Assembly: GCA_947632575.1 (NCBI GenBank)
Contig: CANRPV010000022.1
Span: 1 to 14,526 of the forward strand
Length of the DNA: 14,526 nt
Direction: 5' to 3'
DNA from: an uncultured Eggerthellaceae bacterium
GTDB lineage: Bacteria; Actinomycetota; Coriobacteriia; Coriobacteriales; Eggerthellaceae
Under the pieces are notes generated by a model. The model worked only from the letters and a program-made list of their open reading frames with translations, was not told the origin of the DNA and did not search any database. The translations under genes and the position numbers were made by a program. Every line of letters begins with the position of its first letter. Position 1 is the stretch's first letter. This document shows positions 7,551-14,526 of the stretch, piece after piece.

Positions 7551-8912
7551 ATGTCGCTTCCCGCATCTGATCGAACAAAACAGGCGGATGGACGCACGAC
7601 TATGGAGTTGGGGGATGTACTGCCTCTGACCGCTGAGGTGCGTGGCAAGCGACTCTATATCGGCGGTGTCGATATGGTTGAGCTGGCTCGAGAGCAAGGA
7701 ACCGCGCTTTGGGTGTTTGACGAGGCCGATCTCAGGAACAGGATGGAAACCTACCTCCATGCCTTCCGCAGCCGCTATGAGCGCTCCGATGTCATCTATG
7801 CCTCCAAGGCGTTTCTCAACAAGGCGGTTTTATCTCTCGTGCGGGAAGAGGGGCTTTGCCTCGATGTGTCCGGTGGGGGCGAGCTCGCTTGTGCCAGGGC
7901 AGCCGGTTTTCCCATGGATCGCGTATTTGTTCACGGCAACAATAAGACGCCTCAGGAACTCACGGAGGCAATCAGCGCTGGTGTGGGTCGCATCGTGGTG
8001 GACAGCCGCATCGAGCTCGCTCGCGTCTCCGAGATCGCCGGTCGTCTGGGGGTGACCCAGGATATCTACCTGCGCATCACACCGGGTGTCGAGGCTGACA
8101 CTCACGAATACGTCCGAACCGGATGCGAGGATTCGAAGTTCGGCTTCACGATGCTGGAGGATTTCGCCTATACCTGCATAAAGGATGCCTTGGAGGCTCC
8201 TCACGTACGCTTAAAAGGGCTTCACTGCCATATCGGATCGCAGATTTTCGCCCTTCATTCGTTCCGCGAGGCTGCCGAGGTCATGATCGAGTTCATGGCG
8301 CGTATCCGCGATGGCTATGGCTATCTCATCGAGGAGCTCGATCTTGGAGGCGGCCTCGGAATTGCCTATACCGCTGATGACAAACCATCCTCCATCGACG
8401 AATTCGCGGAGGTAACCACCCAAGCGGTCAAGGATTGCTGCGCTCGCTATGATCTCCCGCTGCCGCGCCTTTTGGTGGAGCCAGGGAGAAGTCTTGTGGC
8501 GAACGCGGGCGTCACGCTCTACACCGTCGGCATTCTGAAGACGTTGCCGAATATCAGAAAATACGTGGCGGTGGATGGAGGTATGTCGGATAACATCCGA
8601 ACGGCTCTTTATCACGCCAATTGTGAACCGGTGATCGCCAATAAGGCCGATGAACCGCGTACGGAGATCGTCACCCTTTGCGGCAAGCACTGTGAAAGCG
8701 GCGATGCGGTGGTTATCGACATGCCTTTGCAGCACCCCGACCTTGGCGATATCGTTTGCGTTTTCGCAACCGGAGCTTACAACGCCACCATGGCGAGCAA
8801 CTATAATGGTCAACCACGGCCGGGCATCGTCTTTGTCAAAGACGGTCAGAGCCGTTTGGTTACCAGACGAGAAACATATGATGATCTGATGGCCCGAGAT
8901 CTGGAAGGTTAG
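7551..8912 (+). CDS. lysA: Diaminopimelate decarboxylase
   Basis: The 453-residue PLP enzyme converts meso-2,6-diaminopimelate to L-lysine, the last step of lysine synthesis, in the cytosol. It is a fold-type III decarboxylase. Lys86 in YASKA is the PLP Schiff-base lysine, followed by CLDVSGGGEL, HCHIGSQ (from His225) and the glycine loop LDLGGGLGIAY (264-273). EPGRSLV (310-316), CESGD (Cys381) as the cross-subunit site, and GAYNATMASNYNG near the C-terminus complete the set. Length and motif order are normal for LysA. The start ATG 7551 has AGGA (7541-7544) six bases upstream; a later ATG at 7602 lacks a ribosome site. hom follows after nine bases, so the two are almost certainly co-transcribed. 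Confidence 0.96.
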   Translation: MSLPASDRTKQADGRTTMELGDVLPLTAEVRGKRLYIGGVDMVELAREQGTALWVFDEADLRNRMETYLHAFRSRYERSDVIYASKAFLNKAVLSLVREEGLCLDVSGGGELACARAAGFPMDRVFVHGNNKTPQELTEAISAGVGRIVVDSRIELARVSEIAGRLGVTQDIYLRITPGVEADTHEYVRTGCEDSKFGFTMLEDFAYTCIKDALEAPHVRLKGLHCHIGSQIFALHSFREAAEVMIEFMARIRDGYGYLIEELDLGGGLGIAYTADDKPSSIDEFAEVTTQAVKDCCARYDLPLPRLLVEPGRSLVANAGVTLYTVGILKTLPNIRKYVAVDGGMSDNIRTALYHANCEPVIANKADEPRTEIVTLCGKHCESGDAVVIDMPLQHPDLGDIVCVFATGAYNATMASNYNGQPRPGIVFVKDGQSRLVTRRETYDDLMARDLEG

Positions 8913-8921
8913 GGAACAACT

Positions 8922-10202
8922 ATGGCTGTAACGATTGGTTTAGTCGGCACGGGCACCGTCGGCGGAGGATGCATCGATATCCTCAAGAACCATCACGATG
9001 ATTTTCTCAAGCATTTCGGTGTCGATCTGGAACTGAAGCGGGTATGTTCCCAGAACCCCGAACAGGCTATCGCCCATGGCGTGTCTGATATTTTCACGAG
9101 GGACTATCATGAGCTTCTCGATGATCCTTCCATCGACATCATTATCGAGCTGGTGGGAGGAACCACCGTGGCGGCGGATATCGTCCTCGGCGCTTTGCGG
9201 GCAGGCAAGTGTGTGGTGACCGCCAATAAGGCCCTGATGGCGACCCGCGGCCAAGAGGTGCTCGACCTTGCCGCTGAAATGGAGAAAGAGGTGGCCTTCG
9301 AGGCGAGCGTAGGCGGTGGCATTCCCATCATCGGGCCGTTGAAGCACTCGCTGATCGCGAACAAGATCACCACGGTGATGGGCATCGTCAACGGCACCAC
9401 CAACTACATGCTGAGCGCCATGGAACAAGAAGGTCTCAGCTACAACGAGGCTTTGGCCAGCGCTCAAGCCAAGGGCTTTGCGGAGGCCAATCCGTCAAAT
9501 GACGTCGAGGGTTATGACGCCGCCGCTAAAATCGCCATCTTGGCTTCCATCGCCTTCAATTCACGGGTCACTCTCGATGACGTTTTTGTAAGTGGTATCA
9601 CGAAGCTTACCTTGGCAGACCTGCAAGAGGCCGCAGCCATGGGTTATGTGGTTAAGCTTTTGGCCATTGCTCATCGCACCGACCAGGGCATCGATGTCCG
9701 CGTCCATCCCACGATGATTCCCCGCAGCCATCAGCTGGCGAAAGTGGACGGCGTGTTCAACGCTATCTATGTGGTGGGGGACGCCGTTGGCGAAACCATG
9801 TTCTTTGGCGAAGGTGCTGGTGCAGGTCCAGCGGCGAGCGCGGTCATGGGAGATGTGATCGAGGTGGCGCGCCACATTCAGCTGGGAATGAAACCGGTCG
9901 TGGGATGCACTTGCACCGATGATCTGCCGCTCGTGCCCACCTCGGAGCTCTCTATGAAGTATTACATCCGCTTCTCGGTGACCGACCGTATCGGTGTGCT
10001 TGCCGCTATGGCCGACGTGTTCGCGCGTCATGGCGTAAGCGTCTATTCGGTGGTGCAGCGGGGCAAACAAGGCGGGACGGTTGATCTGGTCTATGTCACT
10101 CATACCGCCAAGGAGTCGGATGTCCAGGCGGTGCTTGAAGAGATGGCTGAACTTGACGACGTGTTGCGTGATGCTCCCTCGCTCATACGTCTCGAGGGCT
10201 AA
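8922..10202 (+). CDS. hom: Homoserine dehydrogenase with C-terminal ACT domain
   Basis: The 426-residue cytosolic enzyme reduces aspartate semialdehyde to homoserine with NAD(P)H, committing carbon to threonine and methionine. The N-terminal Rossmann motif is GTGTVG (9-14), and TANKAL (100-105) follows. The catalytic signature GFAEANPSNDVEGYDAAAK (185-203) holds Glu188 and Lys203. An ACT domain spans about 349-420 (begins IRFSVTDRIGVLAAMADVF), which in this family usually gives feedback inhibition by threonine. The ribosome site AGGGA (8911-8915) overlaps the lysA stop codon, which suggests coupling. Together with lysA it balances the two branches that share aspartate semialdehyde. thrB and thrC, often next to hom in actinobacteria, are absent here. 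The stop codon is part of the first unit of a tandem repeat array. Confidence 0.96.
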   Translation: MAVTIGLVGTGTVGGGCIDILKNHHDDFLKHFGVDLELKRVCSQNPEQAIAHGVSDIFTRDYHELLDDPSIDIIIELVGGTTVAADIVLGALRAGKCVVTANKALMATRGQEVLDLAAEMEKEVAFEASVGGGIPIIGPLKHSLIANKITTVMGIVNGTTNYMLSAMEQEGLSYNEALASAQAKGFAEANPSNDVEGYDAAAKIAILASIAFNSRVTLDDVFVSGITKLTLADLQEAAAMGYVVKLLAIAHRTDQGIDVRVHPTMIPRSHQLAKVDGVFNAIYVVGDAVGETMFFGEGAGAGPAASAVMGDVIEVARHIQLGMKPVVGCTCTDDLPLVPTSELSMKYYIRFSVTDRIGVLAAMADVFARHGVSVYSVVQRGKQGGTVDLVYVTHTAKESDVQAVLEEMAELDDVLRDAPSLIRLEG

Positions 10203-10270
10203 GGCAACCTTACGCAACCATAAGCAACTTTAAGCAACTTTAAGCAATCTTAAGTAACCTTAAGGATCCA
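10200..10270. repeat. 10-bp tandem repeat array starting in the hom stop codon
   Basis: Six units and a partial seventh, with consensus TAAGCAACYT, run head to tail. The first is 11 bases, TAAGGCAACCT at 10200-10210, and its TAA is the hom stop codon. Then come TACGCAACCA, two identical TAAGCAACTT copies, TAAGCAATCT, TAAGTAACCT and a diverged TAAGGATCCA. The period is exactly 10 bases from 10211 onward, close to one DNA helical turn. It ends about 10 bases before the ribosome site of the HAD gene. Confidence 0.9.
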
Positions 10271-10291
10271 TCCTGCCGAAAGGAGGGCGGA

Positions 10292-10972
10292 TTGGAAGAT
10301 ACGAAAATCGGCGTGATTTTCGACTGCGATGGCACGCTCATCGATTCTATGGGAATCTGGCGCGAGCTTGAAAGCAGTCTCGCCTCTCGGGCTGGCGTGG
10401 AGCTGACCAAAGAGGATAAGGACGCGCTTACCACCTTCACCATTCCCGAATGCGGAGCTTATTTCTATGAGCATTTCGGGCTTGGAACTTCAGCTGAAGA
10501 CGTCGTCGGCATGATCGATGACTTCATGATGGATTTCTACTCCCATCGTGCTTGCCCTCGACCAGGAGCGAAGCAGTTTGTGGAGGGTCTTGGCGCCCTT
10601 GATGTGGCCATGTCAGTGGCCTCCTCCACCCCGGCTCATCTCTTGAGAGCCTGTATGGATCATGTGGGGCTTTCCCCCTACTTCCTCACCATTCTCTCAG
10701 TGGATGATGTAGGGGCATCAAAGCGGGAGCGTGTCATCTATGATCGCGCCCGCGAGATCATGGGTACAAAGCCGTATGCCACGTGGGGATTCGAGGACTC
10801 GCTTTATGCGGTGCAAACACTGCGGGGGGCAGGTTATAAAACGGCCGGAATCTATGATTGCGACCTGTCAGCTACCTTCGAAGACCTCATGCGGGAGGCT
10901 GATATCGCGATTCGCAGTTTTGAGGATATCGACGCCCCCGAGTTTTTGAGAATAGCCCGGTCTCGGTTATAA
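10292..10972 (+). CDS. HAD-superfamily phosphatase (beta-phosphoglucomutase-like)
   Basis: The 226-residue cytosolic HAD hydrolase has motif I DCDGTL (Asp11 nucleophile, Asp13 acid/base) and motif II around SVASSTP (108-114). Motif III is Lys144 in GASKRE, and motif IV is GFEDS with Glu168/Asp169. An alpha-helical cap (about 20-85) between motif I and II fits the subfamily I phosphatase/phosphoglucomutase class. The substrate cannot be told from sequence. The start is TTG 10292, supported by AGGAGG (10281-10286) five bases upstream. It follows lysA-hom in the same direction after the 10-bp repeat array, in the position where thrC or thrB often sits. A role in amino-acid metabolism is only a guess from that context. 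The last codons contain a promoter for the next gene. Confidence 0.88.
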   Translation: MEDTKIGVIFDCDGTLIDSMGIWRELESSLASRAGVELTKEDKDALTTFTIPECGAYFYEHFGLGTSAEDVVGMIDDFMMDFYSHRACPRPGAKQFVEGLGALDVAMSVASSTPAHLLRACMDHVGLSPYFLTILSVDDVGASKRERVIYDRAREIMGTKPYATWGFEDSLYAVQTLRGAGYKTAGIYDCDLSATFEDLMREADIAIRSFEDIDAPEFLRIARSRL

Positions 10973-10973
10973 T
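10946..10973 (+). promoter_or_regulatory. Strong sigma-A-type promoter inside the end of the HAD gene
   Basis: TTGAGA (10946-10951) and a perfect TATAAT (10968-10973) are separated by 16 bases. The -10 overlaps the HAD stop codon TAA (10970-10972). Transcription would start near 10980 and drive the membrane-protein gene at 11080 independently of hom and HAD. Confidence 0.7.
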
Positions 10974-10980
10974 CTTCAAA

Positions 10981-11034
10981 ATTGAGGCTCCTATCTTGCC
11001 TAACTCTGATATGAAAGAGTCAGGCAGGCTCAGT
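10981..11034 (+). promoter_or_regulatory. Long hairpin at the 5' end of the membrane-protein mRNA
   Basis: CTTGCCTAACTCT (10995-11007) pairs with AGAGTCAGGCAGG (11016-11028), a 13-pair stem including a G-T pair, with one A-C mismatch and an 8-base loop. An outer helix, ATTGAG 10981-10986 with CTCAGT 11029-11034, closes it. There is no T-run after it, so it is not a standard terminator. Since the predicted start is near 10980, the hairpin would form the very 5' end of the transcript. This suggests RNA stability or regulatory function, though a weak terminator of the HAD gene is possible. Confidence 0.6.
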
Positions 11035-11039
11035 TTGTC

Positions 11040-11077
11040 CAAGGAAGCTTCACGTTGTTGAAACTGGCAAGGAAGCT
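11040..11077 (+). repeat. Duplicated Shine-Dalgarno segment
   Basis: The 10-mer CAAGGAAGCT occurs at 11040-11049 and again at 11068-11077. The second copy supplies the ribosome site (AAGGAA, five bases before ATG 11080). The first copy is followed at 11055 by a TTG opening a 20-codon out-of-frame ORF that overlaps the true start. It may be a decoy site or chance duplication. Confidence 0.55.
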
Positions 11078-11079
11078 AT

Positions 11080-12888
11080 ATGAGCGACTCCGATACTCAG
11101 CAATCTCAAAACGATGAGATTAATCAGAACCAAGCGTCTTCCCCTCGAGAGCCAAGCGCGAATCTGACCGATAGTCCCCAAGAGCAAAGTCTTAAGCAGC
11201 AGGTGGACGCCAAGCTTGACGCTCTTTCCCAAGATGATGCGGACGCTGGCGCCAAGGCTCAGGCGGATCTCTTCACCGAAGAGGATGTTCTCGCTTCTGA
11301 TGTTCAAGAAGTGGTCTCAGACCTGAATCCCGCTGATAAAAATAGTGATGGCAAGCGCTTTGATCTGCGAGAAGCGGGCAAAGATATCGCCGAGAGCGTT
11401 CAGGCGGCTGGCGCGACGCTCGTCGACGGCTTCACCTCCGGCATAAGCTCCTCCCATGACGCCTTCGAGGCGGATATGAACGACTTCCGGGAGTTCATTC
11501 ACGATGAGGCCCAAGATATCAAAGAATTCGGCCACGAGATCACCCATCCGAAGGATCTTGCGGAGCACATCAAAGACGACGTGGAGGATATCGGCAAAAA
11601 GGTCGAGACCATAGGCAAGGATGTGGCTCATCCGGCTGAGACCGTGCGGGAGCTGAAGGAAAAAGCGGCCCAATGGAAGGTCAAAGAGGCCACCAACGAT
11701 CAGACGAAGGCGGAGGCTGAGCTCGGGGCGAAACCCTTCGACCAGAAAAAACTACCCGTTTTTCTCAAGATCCTTGGTGTCTTGCTGATCATCGGCGCCT
11801 TTGTACTCGCCATCCCCTTAACCTACACAGCCGTTCAAGCTGCGGAATTATGGGCCGGTAATCGTACCTCTCAGCAATTCACCGCCTCGACGGTGTTGGC
11901 GATTGTCCAGATGGTTACGTTGATGGCCACCGCTATCACCGATTTAGTTCTCGGGATTCGCATTCTCAGACGGAAGCGGCGCTACGCGGCGCTGACCATC
12001 AACGCCCTGTATGTGCTGATGTTCGTCAATATACTTTGCTCCATCATGCTCCATGGCATAACGGCTGTTCTCATCCCCGATGGCGTGGTCATCATCGTTC
12101 TTATCGCGGTGCAGTCCTATCTGGATCCGTCGCTTGCGGGAGAACGTGAGCTTCGCCGTAAGCTGCGAGATATGGAGAATCGGGAGGAGGCCGAAGAGGG
12201 CACCCTTGGCCTCGATACGGAGGGGCCAGGCTATATTCGCCTGAATTTCTTCAACCTTTTCTGGATTTTCGTGGTTTGCAGCATCCTTGGCCTCATCATC
12301 GAGACCATATTCCACGCGATCCTCTTCGGCGACTATCAGGATCGCGCCGGCATGCTGTTCGGTCCGTTCTCACCGATCTATGGTTTTGGCGCCGTCTTGA
12401 TGACGGTCTTCTTGAATCGTCTTCACGACCGCAACGTCATCATCATCTTTTTCATCAGCGCCATCATTGGTGGAGCTTTCGAGTATTTCACCAGCTGGTT
12501 CATGCAATACGCCTATGGCGCCGTGGCTTGGAATTACACGGGAATGTGGCTTTCGATCGGAGGCCGGACCTGCGGGCTTTTTATGGCAATGTGGGGTCTG
12601 TTGGGCGTGGTGTGGATCAAACTACTGCTGCCTGTGTTGCTTCGTGTGGTCAATCTCATCCCTTGGAATTGGCGTTACGGGGTTACCGTCATCGCCGCCG
12701 CTCTTATGCTGATTGACGGCATGATGACGCTGCAGGCTTTGGACTGCTGGTACCAGCGTCTGTCAGGAGAGCAGCCGGATTCGCCGGTTCAAGTCTTCTA
12801 CGAGGATCATTTCGACAATAGCTATATGGCGAATCGGTTCCAGTCTATGACCATCCACCCGAGCGATGCTACCCGCGTGAAATCCTAG
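11080..12888 (+). CDS. Membrane protein with C-terminal CmpB-like (putative ABC transporter type IV) domain
   Basis: This is a 602-residue integral membrane protein. Residues 1-95 are polar, Gln/Asp/Ser-rich and probably disordered. Residues 95-205 are charged amphipathic helix with a weak internal repeat around ITHPKDL (154-160) and VAHPAET (182-188). Four hydrophobic spans lie at about 226-250, 268-293, 303-325 and 327-347. After a charged linker, residues about 387-560 resemble the ABC_trans_CmpB family (PF06541). They carry the MLFGPFSPIYGFGA block (425-438), an FEYFTSW block (467-473), a W-N-Y-T segment (484-487) and GGRTCGL (494-500), with four or five more spans. The molecular function of that family is poorly known and no ATP-binding partner gene is adjacent. 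It has its own promoter and hairpin leader. The long soluble N-terminus with an extra four-span block is the odd part. Confidence 0.8.
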   Translation: MSDSDTQQSQNDEINQNQASSPREPSANLTDSPQEQSLKQQVDAKLDALSQDDADAGAKAQADLFTEEDVLASDVQEVVSDLNPADKNSDGKRFDLREAGKDIAESVQAAGATLVDGFTSGISSSHDAFEADMNDFREFIHDEAQDIKEFGHEITHPKDLAEHIKDDVEDIGKKVETIGKDVAHPAETVRELKEKAAQWKVKEATNDQTKAEAELGAKPFDQKKLPVFLKILGVLLIIGAFVLAIPLTYTAVQAAELWAGNRTSQQFTASTVLAIVQMVTLMATAITDLVLGIRILRRKRRYAALTINALYVLMFVNILCSIMLHGITAVLIPDGVVIIVLIAVQSYLDPSLAGERELRRKLRDMENREEAEEGTLGLDTEGPGYIRLNFFNLFWIFVVCSILGLIIETIFHAILFGDYQDRAGMLFGPFSPIYGFGAVLMTVFLNRLHDRNVIIIFFISAIIGGAFEYFTSWFMQYAYGAVAWNYTGMWLSIGGRTCGLFMAMWGLLGVVWIKLLLPVLLRVVNLIPWNWRYGVTVIAAALMLIDGMMTLQALDCWYQRLSGEQPDSPVQVFYEDHFDNSYMANRFQSMTIHPSDATRVKS

Positions 12889-12889
12889 G

Positions 12890-12945
12890 GTCAAAGGGTC
12901 TTACCTTGTTATCCCTTGACTGAGCCGCGTCTGGATGGCTAAAAT
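12890..12945 (+). promoter_or_regulatory. rplM-rpsI promoter with overlapping inverted repeat
   Basis: TTGACT (12916-12921) and TAAAAT (12940-12945) are each five of six consensus bases with an 18-base spacer, a good housekeeping promoter with a start near 12952. An inverted repeat, GTCAAAGGG 12890-12898 with CCCTTGAC 12913-12920 (one bulged A), overlaps the -35. It could form an operator or a hairpin after the upstream gene; it has no T-tract, so it is a poor terminator. Confidence 0.65.
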
Positions 12946-12991
12946 ACAAAAGTTGCTTTCAAAAGCCCCGTACAAGTAGCGTACAGTGGAA

Positions 12992-13062
12992 GCGAATAAG
13001 GAGGGAGTCCAGGCCCACACCATTCGCGTCGGCGTAGGAAACCGGCATCCTCTGGGACCTAC
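12992..13062 (+). promoter_or_regulatory. Structured 5' leader of rplM
   Basis: The roughly 143-base leader holds two clear stems. The first is GCGAAT 12992-12997 with ATTCGC 13022-13027, whose loop contains GGG 13003-13005 opposite CCC 13014-13016. The second is GTAGG 13034-13038 with CCTAC 13058-13062, enclosing CCGG 13042-13045 with CTGG 13052-13055. Leaders before rplM are known autoregulatory elements in Bacilli, so a ribosomal-protein leader is a reasonable inference here; I cannot match it to a known model. Confidence 0.5.
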
Positions 13063-13094
13063 ACTTTTGAAACCAAGCAATGGAAGAGGAAAAC

Positions 13095-13529
13095 GTGAAA
13101 ACGTATCAAGCAAAGCCCGGTGAAGTCGAGCGCCAGTGGTATGTGGTGGACGCCACTGATCAGGTGCTCGGTCGCCTTGCTACCCAAGTAGCCCAAATTC
13201 TTAAGGGCAAGCATAAGCCCCAGTACACTCCCCATGTGGACACCGGGGACTTCGTCGTGATCATCAATGCCGAGAAGATTCGTCTCACCGGCATGAAGGC
13301 ATCACAGAAGAGCTACTATCGCCACAGCGGTTACCCCGGAGGACTGAAAGAGGAAAGCTTCGCCATGGCAATGGAGCGTCATCCGGAGCGGGTCATCGAG
13401 CATGCCGTCAAGGGCATGCTGCCCAAGAACACGCTGGGTCGCGCCATGGGCAAAAAGCTCAAGGTCTATGTGGGACCCGAGCATCCGCATAAGGCGCAGC
13501 AGCCTAAGAAACTTGAGTTGAAGGGGTAA
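13095..13529 (+). CDS. rplM: 50S ribosomal protein L13
   Basis: The 144-residue L13 binds 23S rRNA early in large-subunit assembly. It shows the family blocks RQWYVVDATDQVLGRLA near the N-terminus, HVDTGDFVVIINAEKI, and MLPKNTLGRAMGKKLKVY, and ends in a basic tail. The start is the GTG at 13095, giving M-KTYQAKPGEVERQW as in actinobacterial L13, with AGAGGA (13085-13090) four bases upstream. The ATG at 13080 would add five residues and has no ribosome site. It is the first gene of the classical rplM-rpsI operon; rpsI starts three bases after the stop, with its ribosome site inside the last rplM codons. Confidence 0.97.
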   Translation: MKTYQAKPGEVERQWYVVDATDQVLGRLATQVAQILKGKHKPQYTPHVDTGDFVVIINAEKIRLTGMKASQKSYYRHSGYPGGLKEESFAMAMERHPERVIEHAVKGMLPKNTLGRAMGKKLKVYVGPEHPHKAQQPKKLELKG

Positions 13530-13532
13530 GCA

Positions 13533-13925
13533 ATGGCAGGTGAAGCTCTTTATTACGGTACCGGCCGCAGGAAGAACGCCGTTGCGCGTGTACGCCTCGT
13601 GCCCGGAAGCGGAAAAGTGACCATCAACGGCCGCGACGGTGTCGAGTATTTTGGCCGCGAGGCTCTTTTGAATTATGCGAAGAGCCCCTTTAAAGTAACC
13701 GATACCATGAATCACTTTGACGTGATCGCCCGCATCGATGGCGGTGGCGTATCCGGTCAAGCCGGTGCGCTGCGTCATGGCATCTCTCGCGCTCTGCTCG
13801 AGGCGGGAGACTATCGTGCGGAACTTAAGAAGGCCGGCTATCTTACCCGCGACGCCCGCATGGTGGAACGGAAGAAGTACGGTTTGAAGAAAGCCCGCAA
13901 GCGTCCGCAGTTCAGCAAGCGCTAG
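13533..13925 (+). CDS. rpsI: 30S ribosomal protein S9
   Basis: The 130-residue S9 is a small-subunit head protein whose C-terminal tail reaches the P-site tRNA. It has the typical YYGTGRRKNAVARVRL opening, the GGGVSGQAGALRHGISRAL block (about 70-90), and the conserved basic end KKARKRPQFSKR. The length is normal. AAGGGG (13521-13526) inside the end of rplM serves as ribosome site, so the pair is likely translationally coupled. An intrinsic terminator follows. Confidence 0.98.
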   Translation: MAGEALYYGTGRRKNAVARVRLVPGSGKVTINGRDGVEYFGREALLNYAKSPFKVTDTMNHFDVIARIDGGGVSGQAGALRHGISRALLEAGDYRAELKKAGYLTRDARMVERKKYGLKKARKRPQFSKR

Positions 13926-13953
13926 AAAAGCTGCAACGATCAAGGTTTTGCAA

Positions 13954-13992
13954 ACGCCCTTCTCGTCGAAAGACCGGAAGGGCGTCTTTTTT
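13954..13992 (+). terminator. Intrinsic terminator of rplM-rpsI
   Basis: ACGCCCTTC (13954-13962) pairs perfectly with GAAGGGCGT (13977-13985), a nine-base-pair GC-rich stem with a 14-base loop. One C and a run of six T (13987-13992) follow. It lies 29 bases after the rpsI stop. Confidence 0.95.
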
Positions 13993-14113
13993 GTCACAGA
14001 CAATTCTTTCCTTTGAAAAGAGATCGAAACATTGGACGCTTAGCTTGATAAAGGTTGTAATCCCTCAGAAGCTTAAGAATGGCTAAACTGGAAGGCAATG
14101 ACTCGAGGGGCTT

Positions 14114-14158
14114 ATGAAGTTAGAGTTTGCCTCAACCGATAGCCATCGGCGGGAGTAA
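14114..14158 (+). CDS. Possible 14-codon leader ORF upstream of glnN
   Basis: An ATG at 14114 preceded by GAGGGG (14105-14110) opens a 14-residue ORF, MKLEFASTDSHRRE, ending with TAA at 14156-14158. That is two bases before the glnN ribosome site AAGGAG (14161-14166). A hairpin, CCGAT 14136-14140 with ATCGG 14145-14149, lies inside it. It could be a leader peptide coupling or tuning glnN translation; chance is also possible, as the ORF is very short. A weak promoter candidate upstream is TTGGAC 14032-14037 with TGTAAT 14056-14061. Confidence 0.3.
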   Translation: MKLEFASTDSHRRE

Positions 14159-14176
14159 GTAAGGAGCATGGAGCCA

Positions 14177-14526
<350 letters not shown>

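Noticed and set aside
8211..8813. 200-codon minus-strand ORF over lysA
   Set aside because: It is antisense to well-conserved lysA motifs, with no ribosome site and no domain.
9561..10217. 218-codon minus-strand ORF over hom
   Set aside because: It is antisense to the conserved hom coding region, with His-rich low-information composition typical of a shadow frame; its start lies in the repeat array.
10200..10270. CRISPR-like array
   Set aside because: Units are 10 bases, directly abutting with no spacers, and no cas gene is nearby; it is a simple tandem repeat.
13302..14003. 233-codon minus-strand ORF over rplM-rpsI
   Set aside because: It lies opposite two certain ribosomal protein genes and a terminator, and shows no recognisable domain; it is a frame shadow.

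Overview
The window is an ordinary-looking chromosomal segment of a moderately GC-rich actinobacterium. A Coriobacteriia member (Collinsella/Olsenella/Slackia-type relative) is my best guess. This rests on an actinobacterial-type L13 N-terminus starting with GTG, a type III glutamine synthetase, a Tat-motif secreted protein of the kind common in that class, and the mixture of purine and aspartate-family genes. The taxonomic call is inference; no rRNA is present. No insertion sequence, prophage gene, tRNA, rRNA or CRISPR array was seen.

Layout from left to right. (1) The 3' end of purB (1-426) meets a convergent gene for a Tat-motif secreted protein (423-1817, minus strand). Divergent from that is a two-component system, an OmpR-type regulator (1926-2633) and a membrane histidine kinase (2723-4204), followed by purC (4308-5189). 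The secreted protein and the two-component system therefore sit between two purine genes. (2) A lysine/alanine-rich protein with two membrane spans (5293-6090) runs tail-to-tail into a DUF2974/Mbeg1-like alpha/beta hydrolase on the minus strand. The conserved N-terminus of that hydrolase has no ATG/GTG/TTG start. (3) After a 228-base divergent intergenic region carrying three 13-bp tandem repeats come lysA (7551-8912) and hom (8922-10202), the lysine and threonine/methionine branches of aspartate-family metabolism. (4) A striking 10-bp tandem repeat array begins at the hom stop codon and precedes a HAD phosphatase (10292-10972). A strong sigma-A-type promoter lies in the last codons of the HAD gene, followed by a long hairpin leader and a duplicated Shine-Dalgarno segment. 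(5) A 602-residue membrane protein follows, with a C-terminal CmpB-like domain (putative type IV ABC transporter) and a long charged N-terminal region (11080-12888). (6) rplM-rpsI form an operon with a good promoter, a structured 5' leader and a clear intrinsic terminator. (7) The window ends in the first 116 codons of a type III glutamine synthetase (glnN), preceded by a possible 14-codon leader ORF.

Most genes are housekeeping: purine synthesis (purB, purC), aspartate-family amino acids (lysA, hom), the ribosome (rplM, rpsI) and nitrogen assimilation (glnN). The unusual material is mainly non-coding. It comprises the apparent ACG start of the hydrolase, the 10-bp and 13-bp repeat arrays, and several hairpin leaders. 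I found no convincing undescribed multi-gene system. The best candidate for a functional module of unknown role is the secreted protein paired with the divergent two-component system.
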